From contig NZ_JANUSB010000015.1 of the NCBI RefSeq assembly GCF_024793895.1, forward strand, positions 1,941,157 to 2,005,156: 64,000 nucleotides of DNA. The letters are read 5' to 3'. The notes under the pieces are model-generated. The model worked only from the letters and a program-made list of their open reading frames with translations, was not told the DNA's origin and searched no databases. The translations under genes and the position numbers were made by a program. The DNA comes from Serratia sp. AKBS12. Its GTDB lineage: Bacteria > Pseudomonadota > Gammaproteobacteria > Enterobacterales > Enterobacteriaceae. Positions 11,528-21,793 of the stretch are shown piece by piece. Position 1 is the stretch's first letter. Every line of letters starts with the position of its first letter.

Positions 11528-12022
11528 TTACCGTGTTTTGATAACCAGACGGTTACTCTGTTTCACTTCTTCCATAACCACGTAGGTACGGGTGTCATTT
11601 ACCCCCGGCAGACGCAGCAGCGTTTCGCCGAGCAGTTTACGGTAAGCCGACATATCTGGTACACGGGTTTTCAACAGGTAGTCGAAATCGCCAGACACCA
11701 GATGACACTCCTGAATCTCTTCAAGCTTCTGAACTGCCGAATTGAATTGCTCAAATACGTCTGGCGCGCCACGGTTCAAGGTGATTTCTACAAAAACCAG
11801 CAGCGATGCATCCAGATAATGTGGATTAAGCAATGCGGTATAACCATGAATGAAACCCTGACGCTCGAGGCGGCGCACACGTTCCAAACACGGCGTTGGG
11901 GATAACCCCACGCGCTTTGAAAGCTCAACGTTCGAAATGCGGCCATCCTTTTGCAGTTCATTCAGGATGTTGCGATCGATACGGTCAAGATCTTTACCCG
12001 GGCGTTTCTTATTGTCTGCCAT
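11528..12022 (-). CDS. lrp: Leucine-responsive regulatory protein
   Basis: Global feast/famine regulator of amino-acid metabolism, transport and pili; it binds DNA as octamers or hexadecamers tuned by leucine. The start MADNKKRPGKD gives 164 residues, the E. coli length; an in-frame ATG 39 nt upstream would add 13 residues not found in the family. The helix-turn-helix (NVELSKRVGLSPTPCLERVRRLE) is at about residues 31-55 and the RAM effector domain follows. The sequence looks nearly the same as E. coli Lrp. It is divergent from trxB across a 573-bp gap. Confidence 0.97.
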   Translation of the reverse strand: MADNKKRPGKDLDRIDRNILNELQKDGRISNVELSKRVGLSPTPCLERVRRLERQGFIHGYTALLNPHYLDASLLVFVEITLNRGAPDVFEQFNSAVQKLEEIQECHLVSGDFDYLLKTRVPDMSAYRKLLGETLLRLPGVNDTRTYVVMEEVKQSNRLVIKTR

Positions 12023-13567
<1,545 letters not shown>

Positions 13568-13594
13568 CCCTTCCAGTCCTTACCGATATTGACA

Positions 13595-13630
13595 AATAAG
13601 GCGGCCCTTGGGTCGCCTTATTGCTTTTCA
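13595..13630 (+). terminator. Terminator after trxB
   Basis: AATAAGGC at 13595-13602 pairs with GCCTTATT at 13615-13622 around a G+C-rich inner stem, and TTGCTTTT follows. It is 28 bp past the trxB stop. Confidence 0.8.
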
Positions 13631-13753
13631 GTCTGCGCAGTGACGAGGTAACATTGACCCTCACTTGTGCGCTTCCGGTTGAAGCAAACACTTTTTTTAA
13701 CAGTATGTTAACCAAGCCTGTGATCACAGGCGTCGGCGACGCAGACACTCCTG

Positions 13754-15520
13754 ATGAAAAAAACCAGACAGCACCAGCTCACCCAATGGCTTAAGACGCA
13801 GAGCGCTTTGGCAAAGCGTTGGTTACGCCTTTCCATGTTACTCGGATTGTTCAGTGGCATATTGATTGTCGCACAGGCCTGGCTACTGGCCGCCCTGCTC
13901 CATGCTCTGATCGTCGAACACACGCCGCGCGATCGGCTGACCCTGTGGTTTATCGGGCTGGCTGCCACCTTCGCACTGCGGGCACTGCTGAGCTGGCTGC
14001 GCGAACGCGTGGGCTTCCTTTGCGGCCAGGCGATCCGCCAACGGCTACGCCAGCAGGTACTGGACAAACTCCAACGGCTGGGGCCTGCATGGGTTCAGGG
14101 CAAACCGGCCGGCAGCTGGGCGTCGATCATCATCGAGCAAATCGAGGATATGCAGGATTATTATTCGCGTTATCTGCCGCAAATGTACCTGGCGGTATTC
14201 ATCCCGTTACTGATTTTAATCACCGTACTGCCAATCAACTGGGCCGCCGGGCTGATTCTGCTGGTCACCGCACCGTTGATTCCGCTGTTTATGGCGTTGG
14301 TCGGTATGGGCGCCGCCGATGCCAATCGCCGCAATTTCGTGGCGTTAGCACGCCTGAGCGGCAATTTCCTCGATCGTCTGCGCGGTCTGGACACCTTACG
14401 CCTGTTCCACCGCGGACAGGCAGAAACCGACCATATCGCCAACGCCTCCGAGGACTTCCGTCGTCGCACCATGGAAGTACTGCGCATGGCCTTTCTTTCT
14501 TCGGCAGTGCTGGAATTTTTCGCTTCCCTGTCGATCGCCGTGGTCGCGGTCTATTTTGGTTTCTCGTATCTGGGCGAGTTGAATTTTGGCAGTTACGGCA
14601 CCGGCGTCACGCTGTTTGCCGGCTTTCTGGTGCTGATTCTGGCGCCGGAATTCTTCCAGCCGCTGCGCGATTTGGGCACGTTCTATCACGCCAAGGCTCA
14701 GGCGGTGGGGGCAGCAGAAACGCTGGAAACCTTCCTCAGCGCCGAAGGTGACGAGATCGGTAACGGCACGCTGACGTTGAATGAGCAAGATGCGCTCACG
14801 CTGACCGCCGAGCAGTTGGAAATCCTGTCGCCGCAAGGCGCGCTACTGGCCGGGCCTTTGAACTTCACCCTGCCGGCCAACCAGCGTATTGCCCTGGTGG
14901 GGTTGAGCGGTGCGGGTAAAAGTTCACTGCTGAATCTGCTGCTCGGCTTCCTGCCCTATCGCGGCTCGCTGCGCATCAATGGCATCGAATTGCGCGATCT
15001 GGACGCGGAAGGCTGGCGACAACGGCTCGGCTGGGTCGGGCAAAATCCCCATCTGCCGGCACAGACGCTGCGTGACAACATTTTGCTGGGCAATACGCAG
15101 GCCGATGAACAACAACTGCAACAGGCGGTAGAACAGGCTTATGTCAATGAGTTCCTGCCACAGTTGCCTGATGGCCTGGCGACGGTTCTGGGCGATGGTG
15201 CGGCGCGGCTGTCGGTCGGCCAGGCGCAGCGCGTTGCGGTGGCTCGGGCGCTGCTCAGTCCGCGTCAACTATTGTTGCTCGACGAGCCTGCCGCCAGCCT
15301 GGATGCCCACAGCGAACGGCTGGTGATGCAGGCACTCAATGCCGCTTCCCGTCGACAAACCACTTTGCTGGTCACCCACCAGTTGGAAGATACCGAAGAC
15401 TTCGACCAAATTTGGGTAATGGATAACGGGCAGATCGTCCAGCAAGGCGATTACGCCACGCTGAGCGCCCAACCCGGGCTGTTCGCCACCTTGATCGCAC
15501 ACCGCAGCGGGGAGCTATAA
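13754..15520 (+). CDS. cydD: Heterodimeric thiol ABC exporter, subunit CydD
   Basis: Half of the CydDC ABC exporter of the inner membrane, which moves glutathione and cysteine to the periplasm and is needed for cytochrome bd assembly. At 588 residues it has the usual length. An N-terminal six-helix transmembrane domain is followed by an ATPase domain with Walker A GLSGAGKSS near residue 385, signature LSVGQAQ near 486 and Walker B LLLLDEPAASLD. The start ATG lies 186 bp after trxB. The stop is 2 bp before cydC, so the two are translationally coupled. Confidence 0.96.
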   Translation: MKKTRQHQLTQWLKTQSALAKRWLRLSMLLGLFSGILIVAQAWLLAALLHALIVEHTPRDRLTLWFIGLAATFALRALLSWLRERVGFLCGQAIRQRLRQQVLDKLQRLGPAWVQGKPAGSWASIIIEQIEDMQDYYSRYLPQMYLAVFIPLLILITVLPINWAAGLILLVTAPLIPLFMALVGMGAADANRRNFVALARLSGNFLDRLRGLDTLRLFHRGQAETDHIANASEDFRRRTMEVLRMAFLSSAVLEFFASLSIAVVAVYFGFSYLGELNFGSYGTGVTLFAGFLVLILAPEFFQPLRDLGTFYHAKAQAVGAAETLETFLSAEGDEIGNGTLTLNEQDALTLTAEQLEILSPQGALLAGPLNFTLPANQRIALVGLSGAGKSSLLNLLLGFLPYRGSLRINGIELRDLDAEGWRQRLGWVGQNPHLPAQTLRDNILLGNTQADEQQLQQAVEQAYVNEFLPQLPDGLATVLGDGAARLSVGQAQRVAVARALLSPRQLLLLDEPAASLDAHSERLVMQALNAASRRQTTLLVTHQLEDTEDFDQIWVMDNGQIVQQGDYATLSAQPGLFATLIAHRSGEL

Positions 15521-15522
15521 TC

Positions 15523-17244
15523 ATGCGCATTTTGCTGCCGTTTCTGGCGTTGTATCGCCGCCATGCCTTGCTGATGACGCTGGGTGTTGTGCTGGCCATC
15601 GTCACTCTGCTGGCCAGCATTAGCCTGCTGGCGCTGTCCGGCTGGTTCCTTGCCGCCTCGGCGTTGGCCGGGCTGGCCGGATTGTATACTTTCAACTACA
15701 TGCTGCCGGCCGCCGGCGTGCGCGGCGCGGCGATTTTCCGCACCGCCGGGCGCTATGCCGAACGGCTGGTCAGCCATGACGCCACCTTCCGCGTGCTGTC
15801 GCATCTGCGGGTATTCACCTTTAAAAAGATTCTGCCGCTGTCACCGGGCGGCATGGCCCGTTTTCGCCAGGCGGAGCTGCTGAACCGACTGGTAGCGGAC
15901 GTTGATACGCTCGATCATCTGTATCTGCGGGTGATTTCGCCGTTGGTGAGCGCCGCGGTGGTGATCGCCGTAGTGACCTTCGGCCTGAGTTTTATCGACC
16001 CTGCGCTGGCATTGATGCTAGGCGGCATTCTGCTGTTGCTGCTGTTACTGGTACCGCCGCTGTTTTATCGCCTCGGCAAACCTATTGGCGGCGAACTGAC
16101 CGCCTTGCGCAGCCAGTATCGCACCGATCTCACCGCCTGGCTGCAAGGCCAGGCTGAACTGGTGGTATTCGGCGCGGTGCAGCGTTTCCGCACGGCGTTG
16201 TCGGCAACCGAACGCCATTGGCAACGTCGTCAATGGCAACAGGCCTCGCTGGGCGGCAAGGCGCAGGCATTGATGATCCTGGCCAGCGGCGTGACCGTGC
16301 CCCTGCTGCTGTGGCTGGCCGCCAGCGGCGTGGGCGGCAACAGCCAACCCGGCGCGCTGATTGCCTTGTTCGTCTTCACTGCGCTGGCCTCTTTTGAAGC
16401 ATTGATGCCGGTGGCCGCCGCCTTTCAGCACCTGGGCCAGGTCATCGCTTCCGCTACCCGCGTCAAGCAGTTGATCGATCGGCAGCCAGAGGTGATCTTC
16501 CCGGGCCACGGGCCGCAGGTAACCGACAGTGCCGCACTAAGCCTGCAACAGCTCTGCTTCAGCTACCCGGAGCAGCCGCAGCCGGTGCTGCACAACGTGG
16601 CGCTGCAGGTGGCAGCCGGCGAGCACATCGCCCTGCTGGGACGAACAGGCTGTGGCAAATCAACGCTGCTGCAACTGCTGACCCGCGCCTGGAACGCCGA
16701 CAGCGGAGAAATATTGCTGAACGGCCTGCCGTTGGCCAGTTACGCTGAGGACACGCTGCGCGCCATGACCAGCGTCGTCAGCCAGCGTGTGCACGTGTTC
16801 AGCAGCACCCTGCGTGAAAACCTGCTGCTGGCGGCACCAAACGCAGACGATGCCACGCTGAAAACGCTGCTGGAACAGGTAGGTCTCGGGAAACTGCTGG
16901 AGAACGACGGCTTGAACGCCTGGCTGGGCGAAGGCGGTCGTCAGCTTTCCGGTGGCGAGCAACGCCGCCTGGGGGTCGCCCGTGCGCTGCTGCACCCGGC
17001 ACCGTTACTGTTGCTTGATGAGCCGACCGAAGGTCTGGATGCAGAAACCGAGCAGCAGATCCTGGCATTGCTGCGCCAGCATTGCCAGGGCAGGACGCTG
17101 ATTCTGGTCACCCATCGCCTATACGGACTGGAGCATATGGACCGCATCTGCGTGATGGACGGTGGGCAGATTGTTGAACAGGGCGATCATGACACCCTGC
17201 TGCGGCTGCAAGGGCGCTATGCCCAATTCCGTCAACGTATCTGA
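15523..17244 (+). CDS. cydC: Heterodimeric thiol ABC exporter, subunit CydC
   Basis: Partner of CydD; 573 residues. The transmembrane domain fills the first half. The nucleotide-binding domain has Walker A GRTGCGKST near residue 371, signature LSGGEQ near 473 and Walker B LLLLDEPTEGLD. It is only 2 bp from cydD and 30 bp from aat, so cydD-cydC-aat probably form one operon. No anomalies were seen. Confidence 0.96.
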   Translation: MRILLPFLALYRRHALLMTLGVVLAIVTLLASISLLALSGWFLAASALAGLAGLYTFNYMLPAAGVRGAAIFRTAGRYAERLVSHDATFRVLSHLRVFTFKKILPLSPGGMARFRQAELLNRLVADVDTLDHLYLRVISPLVSAAVVIAVVTFGLSFIDPALALMLGGILLLLLLLVPPLFYRLGKPIGGELTALRSQYRTDLTAWLQGQAELVVFGAVQRFRTALSATERHWQRRQWQQASLGGKAQALMILASGVTVPLLLWLAASGVGGNSQPGALIALFVFTALASFEALMPVAAAFQHLGQVIASATRVKQLIDRQPEVIFPGHGPQVTDSAALSLQQLCFSYPEQPQPVLHNVALQVAAGEHIALLGRTGCGKSTLLQLLTRAWNADSGEILLNGLPLASYAEDTLRAMTSVVSQRVHVFSSTLRENLLLAAPNADDATLKTLLEQVGLGKLLENDGLNAWLGEGGRQLSGGEQRRLGVARALLHPAPLLLLDEPTEGLDAETEQQILALLRQHCQGRTLILVTHRLYGLEHMDRICVMDGGQIVEQGDHDTLLRLQGRYAQFRQRI

Positions 17245-17274
17245 TTCGCGCTGTACAGGCCGTTAAGGAGATTT

Positions 17275-18000
17275 ATGCGTATCGTCAAGCTCTCGTCGCA
17301 TTCACTGGCGTTCCCTTCGCCAGAGGCCGCGCTGCGCGATCCCAATGGACTGTTGGCCATCGGTGGCGATTTGAGCGCACCGCGCCTGTTGGCGGCCTAT
17401 CAGCGCGGTATCTTCCCCTGGTATTCGCCGGGGGAGGCAATTCTGTGGTGGTCGCCGGACCCGCGTGCGGTGCTGTTTCCTGCCGAACGCCACCTCAGCC
17501 GCAGTTTCAAGCGTTTCCTGCGCGGCAATCCTTTTCGCATTACTCTGAACCATAACTTTTCCGCCGTGATCGCCGCCTGCGCCGAACGGCCGCTCGAAGG
17601 TACCTGGATAGGCCCGGAAGTTCAGCATGCCTATATCCAGTTGCACCAGCTCGGCCATGCGCATTCGGTTGAAGTATGGCAAGGCGAGCAACTGGTCGGT
17701 GGCATGTACGGCGTGGCGCAGGGGGCGTTGTTTTGCGGTGAATCGATGTTCAGCCGCACAGACAACGCCTCGAAATGCGCATTGATGGCCTTTTGCCAGC
17801 ATTTTTCAGCTTTCGGCGGTGAATTGATTGACTGTCAGGTGCTTAACGCGCACACTTCCCGGCTTGGCGCACGCGAAATCCCTCGCCGCCAATTTTTGCA
17901 GCAGCTCAGTTACCTTCAGCGCCGGACCTTAGCCTCGGAGTGCTGGGTGCCGCAAGCGTTACCCCCACAGCAGGTTGAACCACCCTCCCCAACAAACTAA
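17275..18000 (+). CDS. aat: Leucyl/phenylalanyl-tRNA-protein transferase
   Basis: This enzyme puts Leu or Phe on the N-terminus of proteins that begin with Arg or Lys, creating type 2 N-degrons. The 241-residue product has the family-typical [21 protein letters not shown] and GIFPWY segments. AAGGAG precedes the ATG at a good distance. It lies close to clpA and clpS, which recognise and degrade those N-degrons; the same neighbourhood occurs in E. coli and makes functional sense. Confidence 0.96.
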   Translation: MRIVKLSSHSLAFPSPEAALRDPNGLLAIGGDLSAPRLLAAYQRGIFPWYSPGEAILWWSPDPRAVLFPAERHLSRSFKRFLRGNPFRITLNHNFSAVIAACAERPLEGTWIGPEVQHAYIQLHQLGHAHSVEVWQGEQLVGGMYGVAQGALFCGESMFSRTDNASKCALMAFCQHFSAFGGELIDCQVLNAHTSRLGAREIPRRQFLQQLSYLQRRTLASECWVPQALPPQQVEPPSPTN

Positions 18001-18088
18001 TTTTGCGGAAACGGTGCAATGTTCACCGACACTTCTTTACATAATGTGGGTTTTTCGGCATTATCTTGCCGGTTAAAAACTAAGGTAG

Positions 18089-18325
<237 letters not shown>

Positions 18326-18377
18326 TCGGCTAACCGGTCGCCAGTTGCTGGCGACACCGAGGATGTAAATCCCTCCG

Positions 18378-18450
18378 GAGCCCTTTCCGTTTATCCCCGC
18401 CGCAACGTTCAAAACCCCGTTGTCCGTGCGTAGGTAAACTGAGAGGGCTC
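18378..18450. repeat. Long imperfect inverted repeat between infA and clpA (candidate structured RNA)
   Basis: The arms 18378-18393 and 18435-18450 can form a 16-position stem: seven pairs (GAGCCCT/AGGGCTC), one G-T, two pairs, one mismatch, then five pairs (GTTTA/TAAAC). The 41-nt loop holds a second small stem, CAACG at 18403-18407 with CGTTG at 18418-18422. A separate hairpin GTCGCCAG-TTG-CTGGCGAC lies at 18337-18355, just past infA. This could be the 3' UTR of infA, a processed sRNA or a degenerate repeat. No known RNA family was recognised. Confidence 0.5.
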
Positions 18451-18483
18451 GCCTATTTGTGCCATACGCGAATTTCACGCGTA

Positions 18484-18512
18484 AAAAAAGCGATGCCAAA
18501 GCATCGCTTTTT
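18484..18512. terminator. Bidirectional terminator between infA and clpA
   Basis: AAAAAGCGATGC, a CAAA loop and GCATCGCTTTTT form a perfect 12-bp stem with A and T tracts on both sides. It serves the converging infA and clpA transcripts. Confidence 0.9.
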
Positions 18513-18532
18513 GTTATTTAAACCGGCAGCAA

Positions 18533-20809
18533 TCAATGCACGCCTTCGTCCGCCTTGCGTTTTTGCGCACTGAGGAAATGGTAGGTCAGCTTTTGGGTTT
18601 CTTTGTCCAGCTCGACCTTCACCGATCCCCCATCCACCAGCGAACCGAACAGCAATTCGTTGGCCAGCGGTTTCTTCAGGTTTTCCTGCATCACACGCGC
18701 CATCGGACGAGCGCCCATCGCACGATCGTAGCCCTTCACCGACAGCCAGTCGCGCGCGTCGTCGCTGACTTCCAGCGATACGCCCTTCGCATCCAGCTGC
18801 GCCTGCAGTTCGACGATAAACTTGTCGACAACCTGCTGGATAACCGCTGTGGACAGATGGTTGAACCAGATAATGTTGTCCAGACGGTTACGGAATTCCG
18901 GCGTGAACACTTTCTTGATTTCCTCCATCGCATCGGTGCTGTTGTCCTGCTCGATCAGGCCAATCGACTTGCGTTCGGTCTCACGCACGCCGGCGTTGGT
19001 CGTCATCACCAGGATCACGTTGCGGAAATCCGCCTTGCGGCCGTTGTTATCGGTCAGCGTCCCGTTGTCCATCACCTGCAGCAGCAGGTTGAACACGTCC
19101 GGATGCGCCTTTTCGATTTCATCCAGCAGCACCACCGAATGTGGATGCTTGATGACTGCATCGGTCAGCAAACCGCCCTGATCGTAACCGACGTAGCCCG
19201 GAGGCGCACCAATCAAGCGGCTGACGGTATGCCGTTCCATATATTCGGACATGTCAAAGCGCAGCAGCTCAATGTCCAGCGCCTTCGCCAATTGCACCGT
19301 GACTTCGGTTTTGCCGACGCCGGTCGGTCCGGCAAACAGGAACGAACCGACCGGTTTGCGTTCGTGGCCCAGGCCTGCGCGGCTCATCTTGATCGCTTCG
19401 GTTAACGCCTCTATCGCCGGATCCTGGCCAAACACCAGCATTTTCAGACGATCGCCCAGGTTTTTCAGCACGTCGCGATCGCTTGCCGAAACGGTTTTCT
19501 CCGGGATACGCGCGATACGCGCCACCACAGATTCAATGTCCGCCACGTTAACGGTTTTCTTGCGCTTGCTGACCGGCATCAGACGGCTACGCGCGCCGGC
19601 TTCGTCGATCACGTCAATCGCCTTGTCCGGCAAATGACGATCGTTGATGTACTTCACCGACAGCTCAACCGCCGCCCTCACCGCTTTGGCGGTGTAACGC
19701 ACATCGTGGTGTGCTTCGTATTTGGTCTTCAGACCATTGATGATCTGGACGGTTTCTTCCGCCGTCGGCTCGGTAATGTCGATTTTCTGGAAACGACGAG
19801 CCAGGGCCCGGTCCTTTTCGAAAATATTGCTGAATTCCTGATAGGTGGTCGAACCGATCACCCGAATCTTGCCGCTCGACAACAGCGGTTTGATCAGGTT
19901 GGCGGCGTCGACCTGCCCACCGGAGGCGGCACCGGCGCCGATGATGGTATGGATTTCGTCAATAAACAGAATACTGTTCTGATCCTGTTCCAACTGCTTG
20001 AGCAGCGCCTTGAAACGTTTTTCGAAGTCGCCGCGGTATTTGGTACCGGCCAACAGCGAACCGATATCCAGTGAATACAGCGTACAATCGGCCATTACTT
20101 CCGGCACGTCGCCCTGCACGATACGCCACGCCAGGCCCTCGGCGATGGCGGTTTTACCGACGCCTGATTCCCCTACCAGCAGCGGGTTGTTCTTACGGCG
20201 GCGGCACAGTACCTGAATCGCGCGTTCCAGCTCGCGGTCGCGGCCAATCAGCGGATCGATCCCGCCCACGCGGGCCAGCTGATTGAGGTTGGTGGTGAAG
20301 TTCTCCATACGGTCTTCCCCTCCGGACTGCTCTTCGTTTACCGGGTTCTCCGCGTTCGGTGCCTGGCCCGGCTCGTCTTTACGTGTGCCATGAGAAATGA
20401 AGTTCACCACGTCAAGACGGCTGACGTCGTGTTTGCGCAGCAGGTAAGCTGCCTGTGATTCCTGCTCGCTGAAAATTGCCACCAGCACGTTAGCGCCGGA
20501 AACTTCACTGCGGCCGGAAGATTGCACATGGAAGACCGCACGCTGGAGTACGCGCTGGAAGCTGAGCGTCGGCTGTGTGTCGCGCTCTTCTTCGCTGGCG
20601 GGCAGCGTTGGCGTGGTCTGTTCGATAAAGGCTTCCAGTTCCTGACGCAATGCCGCCAGATCCACCGTACATGCCTCGAGCGCTTCACGCGCGGCAGGGT
20701 TGCTGAGTAACGCCAGCAACAGGTGCTCCACGGTCATAAACTCGTGTCTGTGCTCACGCGCCCTGGCGAAAGCCATGTTGAGACTGAGTTCCAGTTCTTG
20801 ATTGAGCAT
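18533..20809 (-). CDS. clpA: ATP-dependent Clp protease ATP-binding subunit ClpA
   Basis: Hsp100 unfoldase that feeds substrates to ClpP, including N-degron proteins delivered by ClpS. The start MLNQELELSLNMAF gives 758 residues, the E. coli length; upstream in-frame codons would add 44 unrelated residues. The N-domain (about 1-140) binds ClpS. The first AAA module has Walker A GESGVGKTA near residue 215, and the second has GPTGVGKTE near residue 495. It lies 26 bp downstream of clpS on the same strand. Confidence 0.97.
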   Translation of the reverse strand: MLNQELELSLNMAFARAREHRHEFMTVEHLLLALLSNPAAREALEACTVDLAALRQELEAFIEQTTPTLPASEEERDTQPTLSFQRVLQRAVFHVQSSGRSEVSGANVLVAIFSEQESQAAYLLRKHDVSRLDVVNFISHGTRKDEPGQAPNAENPVNEEQSGGEDRMENFTTNLNQLARVGGIDPLIGRDRELERAIQVLCRRRKNNPLLVGESGVGKTAIAEGLAWRIVQGDVPEVMADCTLYSLDIGSLLAGTKYRGDFEKRFKALLKQLEQDQNSILFIDEIHTIIGAGAASGGQVDAANLIKPLLSSGKIRVIGSTTYQEFSNIFEKDRALARRFQKIDITEPTAEETVQIINGLKTKYEAHHDVRYTAKAVRAAVELSVKYINDRHLPDKAIDVIDEAGARSRLMPVSKRKKTVNVADIESVVARIARIPEKTVSASDRDVLKNLGDRLKMLVFGQDPAIEALTEAIKMSRAGLGHERKPVGSFLFAGPTGVGKTEVTVQLAKALDIELLRFDMSEYMERHTVSRLIGAPPGYVGYDQGGLLTDAVIKHPHSVVLLDEIEKAHPDVFNLLLQVMDNGTLTDNNGRKADFRNVILVMTTNAGVRETERKSIGLIEQDNSTDAMEEIKKVFTPEFRNRLDNIIWFNHLSTAVIQQVVDKFIVELQAQLDAKGVSLEVSDDARDWLSVKGYDRAMGARPMARVMQENLKKPLANELLFGSLVDGGSVKVELDKETQKLTYHFLSAQKRKADEGVH

Positions 20810-20835
20810 AAGCACCTCCCCAATAAATCGCCTGT

Positions 20836-21156
20836 TCAGGCTTTTTCCAGCGTACAAAGCAACGGATGCTCGTTCTCCCTTGCGTACCGGTTCACATGGA
20901 CGACTTTGGTCTCCGCCACCTCGGCGGTGAATACTCCGCAAATCGCCTTGCCTTGATAGTGGACCGTGAGCATCAGTTGCGTTGCGCGTTCAATATCATA
21001 AGAAAAGAACTTTTGCAGAACGTCAATCACAAATTCCATCGGTGTGTAATCGTCGTTGTTAAGTATAACTTTATACATTGACGGCGGTTTTACCGCATCG
21101 ATTTGTTTTTCTTCGGCCAAGTGTTCAAAATTTAGCCAGTCGTTGTTATTGCCCAT
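20836..21156 (-). CDS. clpS: ATP-dependent Clp protease adaptor ClpS
   Basis: N-recognin that binds N-terminal Leu, Phe, Tyr or Trp and hands the substrate to ClpA. The start [17 protein letters not shown] gives 106 residues, as in E. coli, and removes 19 unsupported N-terminal residues. The core [24 protein letters not shown] includes the binding-pocket residues around NNDDYT, and [16 protein letters not shown] follows. Operon with clpA; divergent from cspD. Confidence 0.97.
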   Translation of the reverse strand: MGNNNDWLNFEHLAEEKQIDAVKPPSMYKVILNNDDYTPMEFVIDVLQKFFSYDIERATQLMLTVHYQGKAICGVFTAEVAETKVVHVNRYARENEHPLLCTLEKA

Positions 21157-21489
21157 TGCTGCTCGTCTTCTCTTGTGTACCCTCAGATATGGGGTCGCGT
21201 TCGGGTTATTCAAACGGGGATTGATACTATTTTATCATCTTCGATCGCATTGTGCCGCTGCGAGGCCGTCGCTGAAATCACTGATATTTTGTTACCAAAG
21301 CATGTCAATAGCGTTACCTGCTTCAAACTTTGATGAACTGCTGCCGCTCGACAAAAGCCGATCGCTTGACGTGATGATCATTTGCTCTAGAGTGTAAATT
21401 CGTGAGCTGTTGGTCTTTTAACCACTGCGCGCTCACCAGAAATCAGTTATTCATCTCACTTAAAATAGCGTTGCGAGGGATGTAGAAGC
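21157..21489. other. Divergent clpS-cspD intergenic region
   Basis: A 333-bp gene-free stretch that must hold the promoters of clpSA and cspD. AT-rich segments lie at 21220-21240 and 21280-21300. No specific operator was recognised. A GAGGGA ribosome-binding site for cspD is at about 21476. Confidence 0.4.
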
Positions 21490-21711
21490 ATGGAGACGGG
21501 TACTGTTAAATGGTTCAACAACGCCAAGGGGTTCGGTTTTATCTGTCCTGAAGGCGGCGGCGAAGATATTTTCGCACATTATTCGACAATCAAGATGGAT
21601 GGCTACAGAACGTTGAAAGCGGGCCAACAAGTCAGGTTTGACGTACACCAAGGCCCCAAAGGAAACCATGCGAGTCTTATTGTGCCCCTGGAAAGTGAGG
21701 CGCTGGCCTGA
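21490..21711 (+). CDS. cspD: Cold-shock-like protein CspD
   Basis: A 73-residue cold-shock-domain protein. In E. coli CspD is made in stationary phase, binds single-stranded DNA and blocks replication. RNP1 (KGFGFICP) and RNP2 (DIFAHYS) are visible, and METGTVKWFNNAKGFGF is the typical start. The location next to clpS distinguishes it from other csp paralogues. Confidence 0.95.
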   Translation: METGTVKWFNNAKGFGFICPEGGGEDIFAHYSTIKMDGYRTLKAGQQVRFDVHQGPKGNHASLIVPLESEALA

Positions 21712-21751
21712 ACGTTTCCCGCAGAAGCAGTCGTTGTGCAATGCCATGTTA

Positions 21752-21785
21752 AAAATGCCAGCCGCCGTATGACTGGCATTTTTAT
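21752..21785. terminator. Terminator between cspD and macB
   Basis: AAAATGCCAG and CTGGCATTTT form a 10-bp stem with an 11-nt loop and a T-rich plus-strand tail. It can act for cspD and, in reverse, for macB. Confidence 0.85.
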
Positions 21786-21793
21786 TTACTCTA

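Noticed and set aside
18326-18532. tRNA-Ser (serW) expected after infA from E. coli synteny
   Set aside because: No acceptor stem, T-loop GTTCGAATC or CCA end of a tRNA could be found on either strand.
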